A DNA stretch of 6,723 nt from an uncultured Clostridia bacterium (GTDB lineage: Bacteria; Bacillota; Clostridia; Oscillospirales; JAAYOS01). Below the pieces are notes generated by a model, which saw only the letters and a program-made list of their open reading frames with translations, was not told the origin of the DNA and did no database searches. The stretch covers positions 1 through 6,723 of the forward strand of contig CALXAZ010000179.1 of the NCBI GenBank assembly GCA_944386395.1, read 5' to 3'. Position 1 is the first letter of the stretch; every line of letters starts with the position of its first letter. The position numbers and the translations under genes are program-made. This document shows, piece after piece, positions 1 through 5,907 of this stretch.

Positions 1-1
1 A

Positions 2-49
2 GAAAATAAGCTGATAATGAATGTCCGCGAAGTGGCACATGTAAGCTGA
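2..49 (+). CDS. Possible 3' tail of an upstream gene
   Basis: One frame is open from the left edge to a TGA at 47-49, giving the 15-residue tail ENKLIMNVREVAHVS. The other two forward frames stop at once, at 7-9 and 12-14. The tail carries no recognisable motif, and a gene ending at the TAA at 7-9 is just as possible. In relatives the S41 protease often follows divisome or M23 hydrolase genes, but nothing here confirms that. If the tail is real, the gap to the protease start at 77 is 27 bases, which would fit an operon. Confidence 0.25.
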   Translation, partial: ENKLIMNVREVAHVS

Positions 50-63
50 GCAGACGGGATGAT

Positions 64-72
64 GGAAAGGAG
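64..72 (+). promoter_or_regulatory. Ribosome binding site of the S41 protease
   Basis: GGAAAGGAG ends 4 bases before the ATG at 77. It decides that start over the in-frame ATGs at 59 and 62, which would also add six charged or polar residues ahead of the signal peptide. Confidence 0.75.
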
Positions 73-76
73 TAAT

Positions 77-1534
77 ATGAAAACAGGATTTAAAAAATTT
101 GCCGCGATTATTATGTGCGCTATAATGTGTATTTCGCTGCTTGTAGCGCCAGTTGCTGCTGCAAGTGTGGACAAAAGCACAGAGGCGATGTACTACTCGG
201 TAAAGATAAAGTCGCTTGCAAAAATTATTACAGAGTATGGTCTGTACTCATCAATAGACGATGATCCGATACTTGAGGCTCTGGGATACTACTTTGCAGA
301 GCATCCGGAGGAGTTTAACAACTTTGCAAACATCATGTTTGGGGTGCAGGACAGGTACTCCTATTATCTCTCTGCTGATGAGTATGACACGTATTTTGCA
401 GCCTCGGATAGCTTTGTTGGGATTGGGATACGTTTTGAATCCGGCTTTACTGCAGGGAACCATATAGCTGAGATTATCGAGGGCTCGCCGGCAGATAATG
501 CAGGGCTTCAGGCGGGAGATATTATAATGAAGGTTGACGGGCAGGATGTAACATGGATGACTACCGCTGAGATCCAAAGCTGTATCAATGGGGAAGCGGG
601 AAGCGGAGTTGATATTACATATTTCCGCCCAGATACAAATCAGATACATAGCAAAAGAATAGTACGTTCTGAGATATCTGTTTCAAATATATCGTATAAG
701 CCGCTCGGTGATATTGCATATATAGCTATTTCACGTTTCGGGGATATACAGACTGCGATAGATTTTAAAACGGTATATGACGAGATAAAGCTCAAAGGGG
801 TAGAGTCGGTCATAATCGACATCAGGAGTAATCCTGGTGGAAGCATCGCAGCCCTGCTTGAAATAATGAACATGATGATACCCGAAGCTGACGTTGAGAT
901 GGTGTCGATAAAGGATCGCAGCGGAGAGAACACATCCTATATAACTGATGGAACAGGGTGGTTGCCTGAAAAGCTTGTTATGCTTGTAGACGGCGCTTCG
1001 GCATCTGCATCCGAGATATTTGCGGGTACGATGCAGGACTATGGGTATGCTACGGTGATAGGAACGCAGACATATGGAAAGGGAGTCGGGCAGTACCATC
1101 TTGAAATGGGGGATGGTGCGGAGGCAGTGCTCACTGGGTTTGAACTGTATCTTCCAAAGCAGGGGAGTTATGACGGAGTTGGGATAACACCGGATGAGAA
1201 GGTTGAGCTTGGTTATGCGAGGGTTAAGTTACCTGATCTCGGAAAGCTTACGATTTCACGCGGAATGAAGGTCGGAGATGTCTCTGAGGAGGTGCTCGGG
1301 CTTGAAAATAGGCTTGCTTTGCTCGGGTATTTTTATGGGGCTCCTGACAATGTGTTTGACGGGGAGACGCTTGAAGCTGTAAACAGATTTCAGAGGGCAT
1401 TTGATCTGCCTGTCGTTTCTACGGCAAGTACAAATATGATAAATAACCTTATTAAGCAGGTCAGTGAGTATTCCAAGGGGCTCGTTGTTATAGATACTCA
1501 GCTCGAGCGTGCAATAGAGCTTTTGAGTGAATAA
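77..1534 (+). CDS. Exported S41 C-terminal processing peptidase (CtpA/CtpB type) with PDZ and peptidoglycan-binding domains
   Basis: This is a secreted or membrane-anchored serine protease of family S41 that cleaves proteins near their C-terminus outside the membrane. The 485-residue product has a signal peptide (KTGFKK, a hydrophobic stretch, then a likely cut near A27-A28-A29). A PDZ domain follows at about 112-195, with a carboxylate-binding loop at FVGIGI. The S41 catalytic domain spans about 205-375. The catalytic serine is S310, in SASASE, and the general base is K335, in TYGKG; the 25-residue spacing is the family norm. A PG_binding_1-like domain at about 394-465 (LGLENRLALLGYF, FQRAF) should hold it at the wall. 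The start at 77 has AAAGGAG at 66-72; the in-frame ATGs at 59 and 62 have no such site. Bacillus CtpB, which has the same architecture, acts in the sigma-K checkpoint; that role here is only suggested by the spore genes nearby. Confidence 0.93.
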   Translation: MKTGFKKFAAIIMCAIMCISLLVAPVAAASVDKSTEAMYYSVKIKSLAKIITEYGLYSSIDDDPILEALGYYFAEHPEEFNNFANIMFGVQDRYSYYLSADEYDTYFAASDSFVGIGIRFESGFTAGNHIAEIIEGSPADNAGLQAGDIIMKVDGQDVTWMTTAEIQSCINGEAGSGVDITYFRPDTNQIHSKRIVRSEISVSNISYKPLGDIAYIAISRFGDIQTAIDFKTVYDEIKLKGVESVIIDIRSNPGGSIAALLEIMNMMIPEADVEMVSIKDRSGENTSYITDGTGWLPEKLVMLVDGASASASEIFAGTMQDYGYATVIGTQTYGKGVGQYHLEMGDGAEAVLTGFELYLPKQGSYDGVGITPDEKVELGYARVKLPDLGKLTISRGMKVGDVSEEVLGLENRLALLGYFYGAPDNVFDGETLEAVNRFQRAFDLPVVSTASTNMINNLIKQVSEYSKGLVVIDTQLERAIELLSE

Positions 1535-1566
1535 CATATTTTGATTAAAAAGAGTAAATTGTAAAT

Positions 1567-1646
1567 AAAAAAAGTCCTTTTTGCGAAAGATACTTTTATC
1601 TGCGGCAAGACTTGCAGAAAGTATAACGCATGAAAGGACTTTTTTT
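1567..1646 (+). terminator. 80-base imperfect palindrome; terminator of the protease gene overlapping the spoVAC ribosome binding site
   Basis: Seven A, GTCCTTT at 1567-1580 pairs perfectly with AAAGGAC, seven T at 1633-1646 (14 bp). The pairing continues inward. TGCG 1582-1585 pairs with CGCA 1627-1630. ATACTT 1590-1595 pairs with AAGTAT 1619-1624. TCTGC 1599-1603 pairs with GCAGA 1614-1618. The apical loop is 1604-1613. The closing T-run makes it a plausible intrinsic terminator for the protease gene, which ends 33 bases upstream. The right arm contains AAAGGA at 1633-1638, the only purine-rich site before the spoVAC ATG. A transcript reading through would therefore hide that site. It could also be a copy of a dispersed palindromic repeat; I cannot test that here. 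Confidence 0.7.
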
Positions 1647-1649
1647 GCT

Positions 1650-2087
1650 ATGAAGATGACAAATAAACAATATGATGAATTAGTAAAGGAAAAATCTCCA
1701 AATTCACCATTATGGAAGAATATGATTTTTGCTTTTCTTATAGGGGGAGCCATATGTACTGTGGGTCAGGGTGTAAAAAATTTGTTTGAGTATTTTAAGC
1801 TAGATAATGAGGCGGCGGCAACCGCCACATCGATAATTATGGTGTTTCTAGGAGCGTTTTTTACAGGGATAAATGTATATGACAAGCTGGCAAAGCTTGG
1901 AGGGGCAGGAACACTTGTTCCAATAACAGGATTTGCCAATGCAGTTGTCTCACCAGCAATGGAATTTAAGTCTGAGGGAATCGTGACAGGGCTCTGTGCT
2001 AAGATGTTTACAATAGCGGGACCGGTCATTGTTTTTGGTACGATAGGATCTGCCCTGTATGGAGTTTTGCTTGCGATAATAAACTGA
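1650..2087 (+). CDS. spoVAC: Stage V sporulation protein AC
   Basis: This is a 145-residue inner-membrane protein of the SpoVA family, which moves dipicolinic acid and calcium across the inner spore membrane. Bacillus SpoVAC is about 150 residues. Four hydrophobic segments are visible at about 24-42, 58-73, 85-105 and 122-143. Family signatures are FLIGGAICTVGQ (29-40), LGGAGTLVPITGFANAVVSPAMEFKSEG (83-110) and MFTIAGPVIVFG (119-130). The FKSEG segment points to SpoVAC rather than SpoVAE. The start at 1650 is chosen because MKMTNKQYDELVKEKSPNSP matches the usual N-terminus. AAAGGA at 1633-1638 lies 11 bases upstream, a long spacing. An in-frame TTG at 1581 would translate the palindrome and is rejected. 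spoVAD and spoVAE do not follow; the gene stands alone between two hairpins. No clear forespore promoter was found. Confidence 0.93.
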   Translation: MKMTNKQYDELVKEKSPNSPLWKNMIFAFLIGGAICTVGQGVKNLFEYFKLDNEAAATATSIIMVFLGAFFTGINVYDKLAKLGGAGTLVPITGFANAVVSPAMEFKSEGIVTGLCAKMFTIAGPVIVFGTIGSALYGVLLAIIN

Positions 2088-2090
2088 AAT

Positions 2091-2125
2091 ACAGGCTGCC
2101 GCTTGCTATGCAGGCGGCAGCCTGT
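2091..2125. terminator. Strong hairpin between convergent spoVAC and murI
   Basis: ACAGGCTGCCGC (2091-2102) pairs perfectly with 2114-2125. TGC (2104-2106 with 2110-2112) can extend the stem to leave a 3-base loop. The hairpin begins 3 bases after the spoVAC stop and lies 12 bases past the murI stop. No T-run follows on the plus strand (AAAGAG comes next). On the minus strand the downstream sequence is ATTTCAGTTT, moderately T-rich. It is therefore a better terminator for the ddl-murI operon, and possibly a 3'-end stabiliser for spoVAC mRNA. Confidence 0.75.
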
Positions 2126-2137
2126 AAAGAGATGCTG

Positions 2138-2947
2138 CTAGAAATTATCAATATCAACCTTGTTTACCTCTGGCCCGAGAGGAGAACCCATAAATATTCC
2201 CCCATTTCGAGCAAAGCTTAGCGGATCATCGCTCACATTGTATGAAGTGCTCCCAAGGGCTGACGATCCATTCAGCATATCCAGATCCTTAAGTAGTCTA
2301 CAAATGGCATCAGATGCCTCAGCTCCGGAGTCCACAAGAGAAACGCCGGGTAATATATGCTCTATGATCTCTCTCAACAGGGGGTAATGGGTGCATCCCA
2401 TGATAAGGGTATCACAGCCGAATTGGAGGAACTGCTCAAGGTATTCTTCAGCAATAGTTTCTATGACGATATCTCCGGGTAAAAAACGACCATTTTCAAC
2501 AAGCGGAACAAATAGAGGACAACTCCGGCTTTCAGTGACTATGTCAGCAGAGATGACCCTGAGAGCTTTTTCATATGCACCGCTGGAAATGGTAGCATTT
2601 GTACCAATAATGCCAATTTTTTTATTTTCGCTTAAGGAGGCTGCACGTTTTGCCGATGGCTCGACAACGCCTATGACAGGTATATCCATCTCTTCTGAGA
2701 TTTTGGGGAGTATTGTAGAGACGGTACCGCAGGCAATGAGGATAGCTTTTATGTCGAACGACTGTAAAAAATGGATATCCTGTCTGGCATATTTTATCAA
2801 AGTGGCTTCTGAGCGACCGCCGTATGGCACACGACCTGTATCTCCAAAATAGATTATATCCTCGTGCGGAAGCACACGGCGCAGCTCTTTCATAGCAGTA
2901 AGTCCACCAAGTCCAGAGTCGAATACACCAATGGGTCTGTTATCCAT
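2138..2947 (-). CDS. murI: Glutamate racemase
   Basis: This cofactor-independent enzyme turns L-glutamate into the D-glutamate that MurD adds to UDP-MurNAc-L-Ala in peptidoglycan synthesis. The 269-residue length is typical. The N-terminal signature IGVFDSGLGGLT (6-17) carries the catalytic-site D10 and S11. DTGRVPYGGRS follows at 36-46. The two catalytic cysteines are C73 (IACGTVST) and C185 (GCTHYPLL, with H187 next to it). Most characterised enzymes have CNT at the first cysteine; here it is CGT, which I recall from some other Clostridia. The ATG at 2947 has AAAGGAA about 10 bases upstream. The gene follows ddl by 30 bases on the same strand, so both are probably one transcript ending at the hairpin at 2091-2125. 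Confidence 0.95.
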   Translation of the reverse strand: MDNRPIGVFDSGLGGLTAMKELRRVLPHEDIIYFGDTGRVPYGGRSEATLIKYARQDIHFLQSFDIKAILIACGTVSTILPKISEEMDIPVIGVVEPSAKRAASLSENKKIGIIGTNATISSGAYEKALRVISADIVTESRSCPLFVPLVENGRFLPGDIVIETIAEEYLEQFLQFGCDTLIMGCTHYPLLREIIEHILPGVSLVDSGAEASDAICRLLKDLDMLNGSSALGSTSYNVSDDPLSFARNGGIFMGSPLGPEVNKVDIDNF

Positions 2948-2977
2948 GTTCAGGAAGTTCCTTTCGTTTAAGAAGGA

Positions 2978-4039
2978 TTATGCCTTGACAGCGAGATGGA
3001 TTAACCGAGTGATTATTTCGGGGTAACTTATCCCTCCGTAGATAAACAGCTTTGGATACATGCTTATATCGGTAAATCCAGGGAGAGTATTTATTTCATT
3101 GAAGCAGATTTCACCTGTATGCTTGTGAACAAAAAAGTCGACACGGCTAAGTCCTGCGCAGCCGTTCGCCTCATATATCCTCCGGGCAGCTTCACGGATA
3201 TTGTCTGAGGTTTCCTGCGGGATATCGGCAGGAATATGAGCCACTGATACACCGTTTATATATTTGTCATCGTAAGTGTAAAATTCATCGCCTGGGACAA
3301 TTTCACCACAGACAGAGACCAGTGGATCGTCGTTGCCAAGCACAGCAACCTCTATCTCTCGACCGTTGAAAAACTCCTCAATAAGCACCCGTGAGTCATA
3401 CTCAAAGGCAAGCATAATTGCAGACTCTAGCTCTCCCTCGCTTTTAACCTTAGAAATGCCGACTGAGGAGCCGGTGCCGGCAGGCTTTACAAATACAGGA
3501 AAATCAAAATGATCGACTACTCTTTTTACAATTTTTTCTGGATGTCTGGAAAATTCGCTTTCCAGTACGAGAATAAAGTCGGCTTGCCGTATTCCAAGAC
3601 CGTTGACAACGGCCTTAGTCATGCTTTTATCCATAGAAACAGCGGAGGCTGTCAGAAGTGAGCCAACGCATGGAAGGTTTGCAAGCTGGCAAAGCCCCTG
3701 TATTGAGCCGTCCTCGCCATCCTTGCCATGAAGAGCTGGAAACACACAGTCAATGCGTTCTTTTTTTATACATTCAGCCTCAAATACCAGAAGTCCTTCG
3801 TTTGCTACCGGTGAGATAAACGCAGGCTTCAGATAAGGATAATTTTCCCAGCTGTTGTCTTCAATATCATTAACTGGTCCTTCGTACAGAAACCATTTTC
3901 CACTTGATGTTATCCCAACAGGAAGTACGTCAAATTGCTCACGGTCGATATTTTTAAGGATAGAAGTAGCTGTCTGAAGAGAAACATCATGCTCGGGGGA
4001 TACCCCTCCGAACAGGAGGCAGATTTTAAGCTTGTGCAT
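2978..4039 (-). CDS. ddl: D-alanine--D-alanine ligase
   Basis: This ATP-grasp enzyme joins two D-alanines to make the dipeptide MurF adds to the peptidoglycan precursor. The 353-residue length equals that of Bacillus Ddl. Motifs in order: FGGVSPEHDVS (10-20, E16), LHGKDGEDGSIQGL (103-116), DKSMTK (137-142), the ATP-binding loop KPAGTGSSVGISKV (185-198), E221-E222, and omega-loop DDKY (257-260). SRVDFF (298-303) and EINTLPGFT (315-323) supply metal ligands D301, E315 and N317. The start at 4039 has AGGAGG at 4055-4050, 10 bases upstream; a TTG at 4060 would place that site inside the gene. The N-terminal half also reads like VanG-type D-Ala-D-Ser ligases (for example FDVLPVGITSSGKW). With no vanT or vanXY neighbours and murI in the operon, a housekeeping Ddl is more likely. 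Confidence 0.92.
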   Translation of the reverse strand: MHKLKICLLFGGVSPEHDVSLQTATSILKNIDREQFDVLPVGITSSGKWFLYEGPVNDIEDNSWENYPYLKPAFISPVANEGLLVFEAECIKKERIDCVFPALHGKDGEDGSIQGLCQLANLPCVGSLLTASAVSMDKSMTKAVVNGLGIRQADFILVLESEFSRHPEKIVKRVVDHFDFPVFVKPAGTGSSVGISKVKSEGELESAIMLAFEYDSRVLIEEFFNGREIEVAVLGNDDPLVSVCGEIVPGDEFYTYDDKYINGVSVAHIPADIPQETSDNIREAARRIYEANGCAGLSRVDFFVHKHTGEICFNEINTLPGFTDISMYPKLFIYGGISYPEIITRLIHLAVKA

Positions 4040-4049
4040 TTTATGTAAA

Positions 4050-4055
4050 CCTCCT
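4050..4055 (-). promoter_or_regulatory. Ribosome binding site of ddl
   Basis: A perfect AGGAGG lies 10 bases upstream of the ATG at 4039. It rules out the longer frame that opens with TTG at 4060. Confidence 0.85.
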
Positions 4056-4096
4056 AACAAGTTTTATTAAGTAGTAAAAGCCGAAATATCCTTTAT

Positions 4097-4125
4097 ATCA
4101 TAGCCTAAGATCCAGCTTTATTCAA
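4097..4125 (-). promoter_or_regulatory. Sigma-A promoter of ddl-murI
   Basis: On the minus strand, TTGAAT (4125-4120) and TATGAT (4102-4097) are separated by exactly 17 bases. They match the consensus in 4/6 and 5/6 positions. Transcription would start near 4090, giving a leader of about 50 bases that carries AGGAGG at 4055-4050. Confidence 0.65.
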
Positions 4126-4169
4126 TAGAAACAAAGAAAATATTTGTTTGAAGAGCCTTAAAAAGGGAG

Positions 4170-4198
4170 TGGAATTTTTAGACTGAAGGGATTATAAT
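4170..4198 (+). promoter_or_regulatory. Possible promoter of the 136-residue protein gene
   Basis: TATAAT at 4193-4198 is a perfect -10 box. The hexamer 17 bases upstream, TGGAAT (4170-4175), is a poor -35 (3/6). Together with the minus-strand ddl promoter this makes a divergent region. The leader from about 4205 to 4282 holds nothing else I can name. Confidence 0.45.
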
Positions 4199-4267
4199 AG
4201 TAATGTAACTTGCTGCTAATGAGCTTTTGTGTCGGCTGATAGGCAGAGCTATCTAAAACGGGCATAC

Positions 4268-4277
4268 AAAGGAGGGG
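4268..4277 (+). promoter_or_regulatory. Ribosome binding site that fixes a TTG start
   Basis: AAAGGAGGGG lies 5-7 bases before TTG at 4283. No ATG or GTG in this frame lies at a usable distance from it, so TTG is the most likely initiation codon. Confidence 0.75.
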
Positions 4278-4282
4278 TCGTT

Positions 4283-4693
4283 TTGAAGCTAGAGTTGACA
4301 AGGAGGCAGTTTCGGCTGCTGTTGGATATGGTGTATATCGGCAATTGGGTGCTCAATTCTGCACGGGGGGCAGACAGGATAACGGAATATGACGAGATTG
4401 AAAGTAAAATATTTCTTGAAAGCCTGAAAAATGGACTTCCCGAGCTTGCTGAGATCGTGGGAAATGAGGTTCTTCCGTCGAGAGCTTTTGTTGATGGAGG
4501 AATACATGAGGCGATAATGGATTATGAGGACGCAGTGTTTTTTGATATTTTGGCAGAGGAGCTTGCACGGCGGGATATGCAGGCAGAAGGTATAGCTCCA
4601 AATGACGGGGAGGAGCTTGGTCAGCGCATAAAGGAATATGTAAATGAGTTTGAAATAAATGGGGTTGAAAATATTTCTATAGATATTAACTGA
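4283..4693 (+). CDS. Conserved-looking hypothetical acidic protein, 136 residues
   Basis: I do not recognise a named family, though the opening (ELTRRQFRLLLDMVYIGNWVLNSARG, residues 4-29) resembles unannotated small proteins I recall from other Clostridia. It is soluble, with no signal peptide, membrane segment or cysteine. It is rich in Glu and Asp and looks mostly helical, with an acidic middle (IHEAIMDYEDAVFFDILAEELARRD) and a tail EFEINGVENISIDIN. The start is inferred to be TTG at 4283, because AAAGGAGGGG at 4268-4277 sits at ideal distance. The in-frame GTG at 4229 has no ribosome binding site. The gene probably has its own promoter at 4170-4198. Its stop overlaps the 3' end of spmB by 8 bases, tail to tail. 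The reading frame is sound; the function is unknown. Confidence 0.75.
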   Translation: MKLELTRRQFRLLLDMVYIGNWVLNSARGADRITEYDEIESKIFLESLKNGLPELAEIVGNEVLPSRAFVDGGIHEAIMDYEDAVFFDILAEELARRDMQAEGIAPNDGEELGQRIKEYVNEFEINGVENISIDIN

Positions 4694-5207
4694 AAAATAT
4701 ACGAGTGAAAAATGCCGCCGCAACAAACCCGACGAGATCAGCGATAAGTGCCGAGGGTATGGTGTGGCGGGTATTTTTTATCCCGGCTGCACCGAAGTAG
4801 ACGGATATCGTGTAGAATGTGGTTTCAGTTGAGCCAAGCATAACTGCTGCCGTTCTGCCGGTAAGGGAGTCCACTCCATTTGCTGTGATTATGTCAACTC
4901 CGAGAGCCAGCGCTCCACTACCGCTTAATGGACGTATCAACATGAGGGGGATGCACTCAGCAGGGATTCCGATAAGTTTTGCCAGTGGGGAAAGCAGGGA
5001 AACCAGCAAATCGAGGGCGCCGGAGGCGCGAAACATTGCTATTGCCGTCAACATGATAACAAGGGACGGAAGTATGCTGGCAGTTGTTGACAGTCCTGCT
5101 TTGGCTCCATCTGTCAGAGCAGAATAAAGATCGGTTTTTTTTAAAATACAGGTAAGGGCTACGGCAGAGAGCACTGCCGGAACTATCGAGGCGAAGATTA
5201 TTTCCAT
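4686..5207 (-). CDS. spmB: Spore maturation protein B
   Basis: This is a 173-residue polytopic membrane protein (Bacillus SpmB is 178). With SpmA it is needed for proper dehydration of the spore core and hence heat resistance. The two resemble the halves of nucleoside-transporter 'gate' domains, and the substrate is not known. Signatures are ILPSLVIMLTAIAMFRASGALD (45-66), IPLMLIRPLSGSGAL (86-100) and GSTETTFYTISVYFGAAGI (125-143), all matching the Bacillus protein closely. The ATG at 5207 lies inside the end of spmA (ATGGAAATAA, a 10-base overlap) with no good ribosome binding site, so translation is probably coupled to spmA. Its stop at 4688-4686 lies within the last codons of the convergent gene, and I see no terminator between them. 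Confidence 0.94.
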   Translation of the reverse strand: MEIIFASIVPAVLSAVALTCILKKTDLYSALTDGAKAGLSTTASILPSLVIMLTAIAMFRASGALDLLVSLLSPLAKLIGIPAECIPLMLIRPLSGSGALALGVDIITANGVDSLTGRTAAVMLGSTETTFYTISVYFGAAGIKNTRHTIPSALIADLVGFVAAAFFTRIFFS

Positions 5208-5770
5208 TGTTTTTTAGAAAAAAACTTTGCTGCTGCAAGCCCTGCGGACACAGAGCATAGCGATGTTAGCCAGATGGCAGGCAGGATATCAAGCGGAGAG
5301 ACACATCCCAAGCCGGAGCGGACAGCAGCAATGGTGGCAGGAAAAAGCTGTACAGATGCCGTGTTCATCACAACAAGGTTACACATATCATCTGTAGCCG
5401 TTTCTCCTGACTTTAGTAGCTGAACGGCGCGGATTCCAAATGGAGTAGCAGCGTTACCAAGCCCCAAAAGATTTGCCGAAAAGTTAGCGGAAACAGCTTT
5501 GGCAGCTTCTGTGTTTTCCTTTGTAGAAGGGAAAAGTCTGCCTAGCAGAGGGCGGGTGATGCAAGCCAGACCATCTGCCATGCCGCAGCGCTTCATCGCT
5601 TCAAGCACTCCGCTCCACAGACAGATAATGCCAGCAAGCGACAGACATAGTGTTACCGCGCTTTCAGCTCCCTCAAGAGCAGACGCGGAGAGGGTTTCAA
5701 GTCTGCCGGATTTTGCGGCAAAAATGAAAGATATCAATATAAGGGCAGACCATATTTTTGACATTGCCAT
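5198..5770 (-). CDS. spmA: Spore maturation protein A
   Basis: This is a 190-residue membrane protein that partners SpmB in spore core dehydration; Bacillus SpmA is 196 residues. The motif NLLGLGNAATPFGI at about 100-113 and VMNTASVQLFPATIAAVR at about 134-151 are the family hallmarks. Hydrophobic segments lie at the N-terminus (SALILISFIFA), at SAVTLCLSLAGIICLW, and in the last 30 residues. Three in-frame ATGs compete: 5791, 5770 and 5764. Only the sequence GGTGAT at 5779-5774 vaguely resembles a ribosome binding site. MAMSKIW or MSKIW aligns best with the Bacillus N-terminus, so I chose 5770; 5791 remains possible. The gene leads the spmA-spmB operon. In Bacillus this operon is sigma-E dependent; no convincing sigma-E promoter is seen here. 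Confidence 0.92.
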   Translation of the reverse strand: MAMSKIWSALILISFIFAAKSGRLETLSASALEGAESAVTLCLSLAGIICLWSGVLEAMKRCGMADGLACITRPLLGRLFPSTKENTEAAKAVSANFSANLLGLGNAATPFGIRAVQLLKSGETATDDMCNLVVMNTASVQLFPATIAAVRSGLGCVSPLDILPAIWLTSLCSVSAGLAAAKFFSKKQWK

Positions 5771-5792
5771 AAAATCACCAGTTTCAAACATT

Positions 5793-5802
5793 TTTTGACA
5801 AA
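5793..5802 (-). promoter_or_regulatory. Spo0A-box-like site 1
   Basis: The minus strand reads TTTGTCAAAA, a 10/10 match to the 0A-box consensus TTTGTCRAAA. The site contains a TTGACA on the plus strand with no -10 box at the right distance (5818-5823 is ACAAAT), so it is not explained as a promoter element. It lies just upstream of spmA. Confidence 0.5.
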
Positions 5803-5812
5803 ATTAACATTT

Positions 5813-5822
5813 ATTTGACAAA
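5813..5822 (-). promoter_or_regulatory. Spo0A-box-like site 2, on the abrB -35 element
   Basis: The minus strand reads TTTGTCAAAT, 9/10 to TTTGTCRAAA, exactly 20 bp from site 1. It also sits in a palindrome with 8-bp arms (5810-5817 and 5819-5826) around A5818. Because it coincides with the -35 TTGACA, part of the match is forced by the promoter itself. Confidence 0.45.
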
Positions 5823-5843
5823 TAAAATCGTTTTGTGTATAAT
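5815..5843 (+). promoter_or_regulatory. Consensus sigma-A promoter of abrB
   Basis: TTGACA (5815-5820) and TATAAT (5838-5843), both 6/6, are separated by exactly 17 bases. Transcription would start near 5850, leaving a leader of about 134 bases before abrB. A promoter this strong would normally need a repressor, which fits the overlapping operator-like sites. Confidence 0.85.
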
Positions 5844-5907
5844 AAATGAATAGAGAAGGCTTGGAATAAATAGTAAAAATAATATGATTATTGTAAGGCG
5901 GAACAGT

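Noticed and set aside
59..76. Longer start for the S41 protease at ATG 59 or 62
   Set aside because: Neither has a ribosome binding site; AAAGGAG at 66-72 serves the ATG at 77, and the signal peptide is normal from there.
1581..1649. N-terminal extension of SpoVAC from TTG 1581
   Set aside because: It would translate the palindrome into 23 residues not found in the family and has no ribosome binding site.
1256..1753. Minus-strand reading frame of 165 codons over the end of the protease and start of spoVAC
   Set aside because: It lies opposite two clear genes and the palindrome, and its product shows no domain; it is a shadow frame.
4199..4282. Riboswitch or attenuator in the leader of the 136-residue protein gene
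   Set aside because: I could find only short, weak pairings and no known riboswitch core.
4289..4726. Minus-strand frame of 145 codons opposite the unknown 136-residue gene
   Set aside because: It has no ribosome binding site, an erratic His/Cys-rich composition, and runs into spmB coding sequence. The plus-strand frame has a strong ribosome binding site and protein-like composition.
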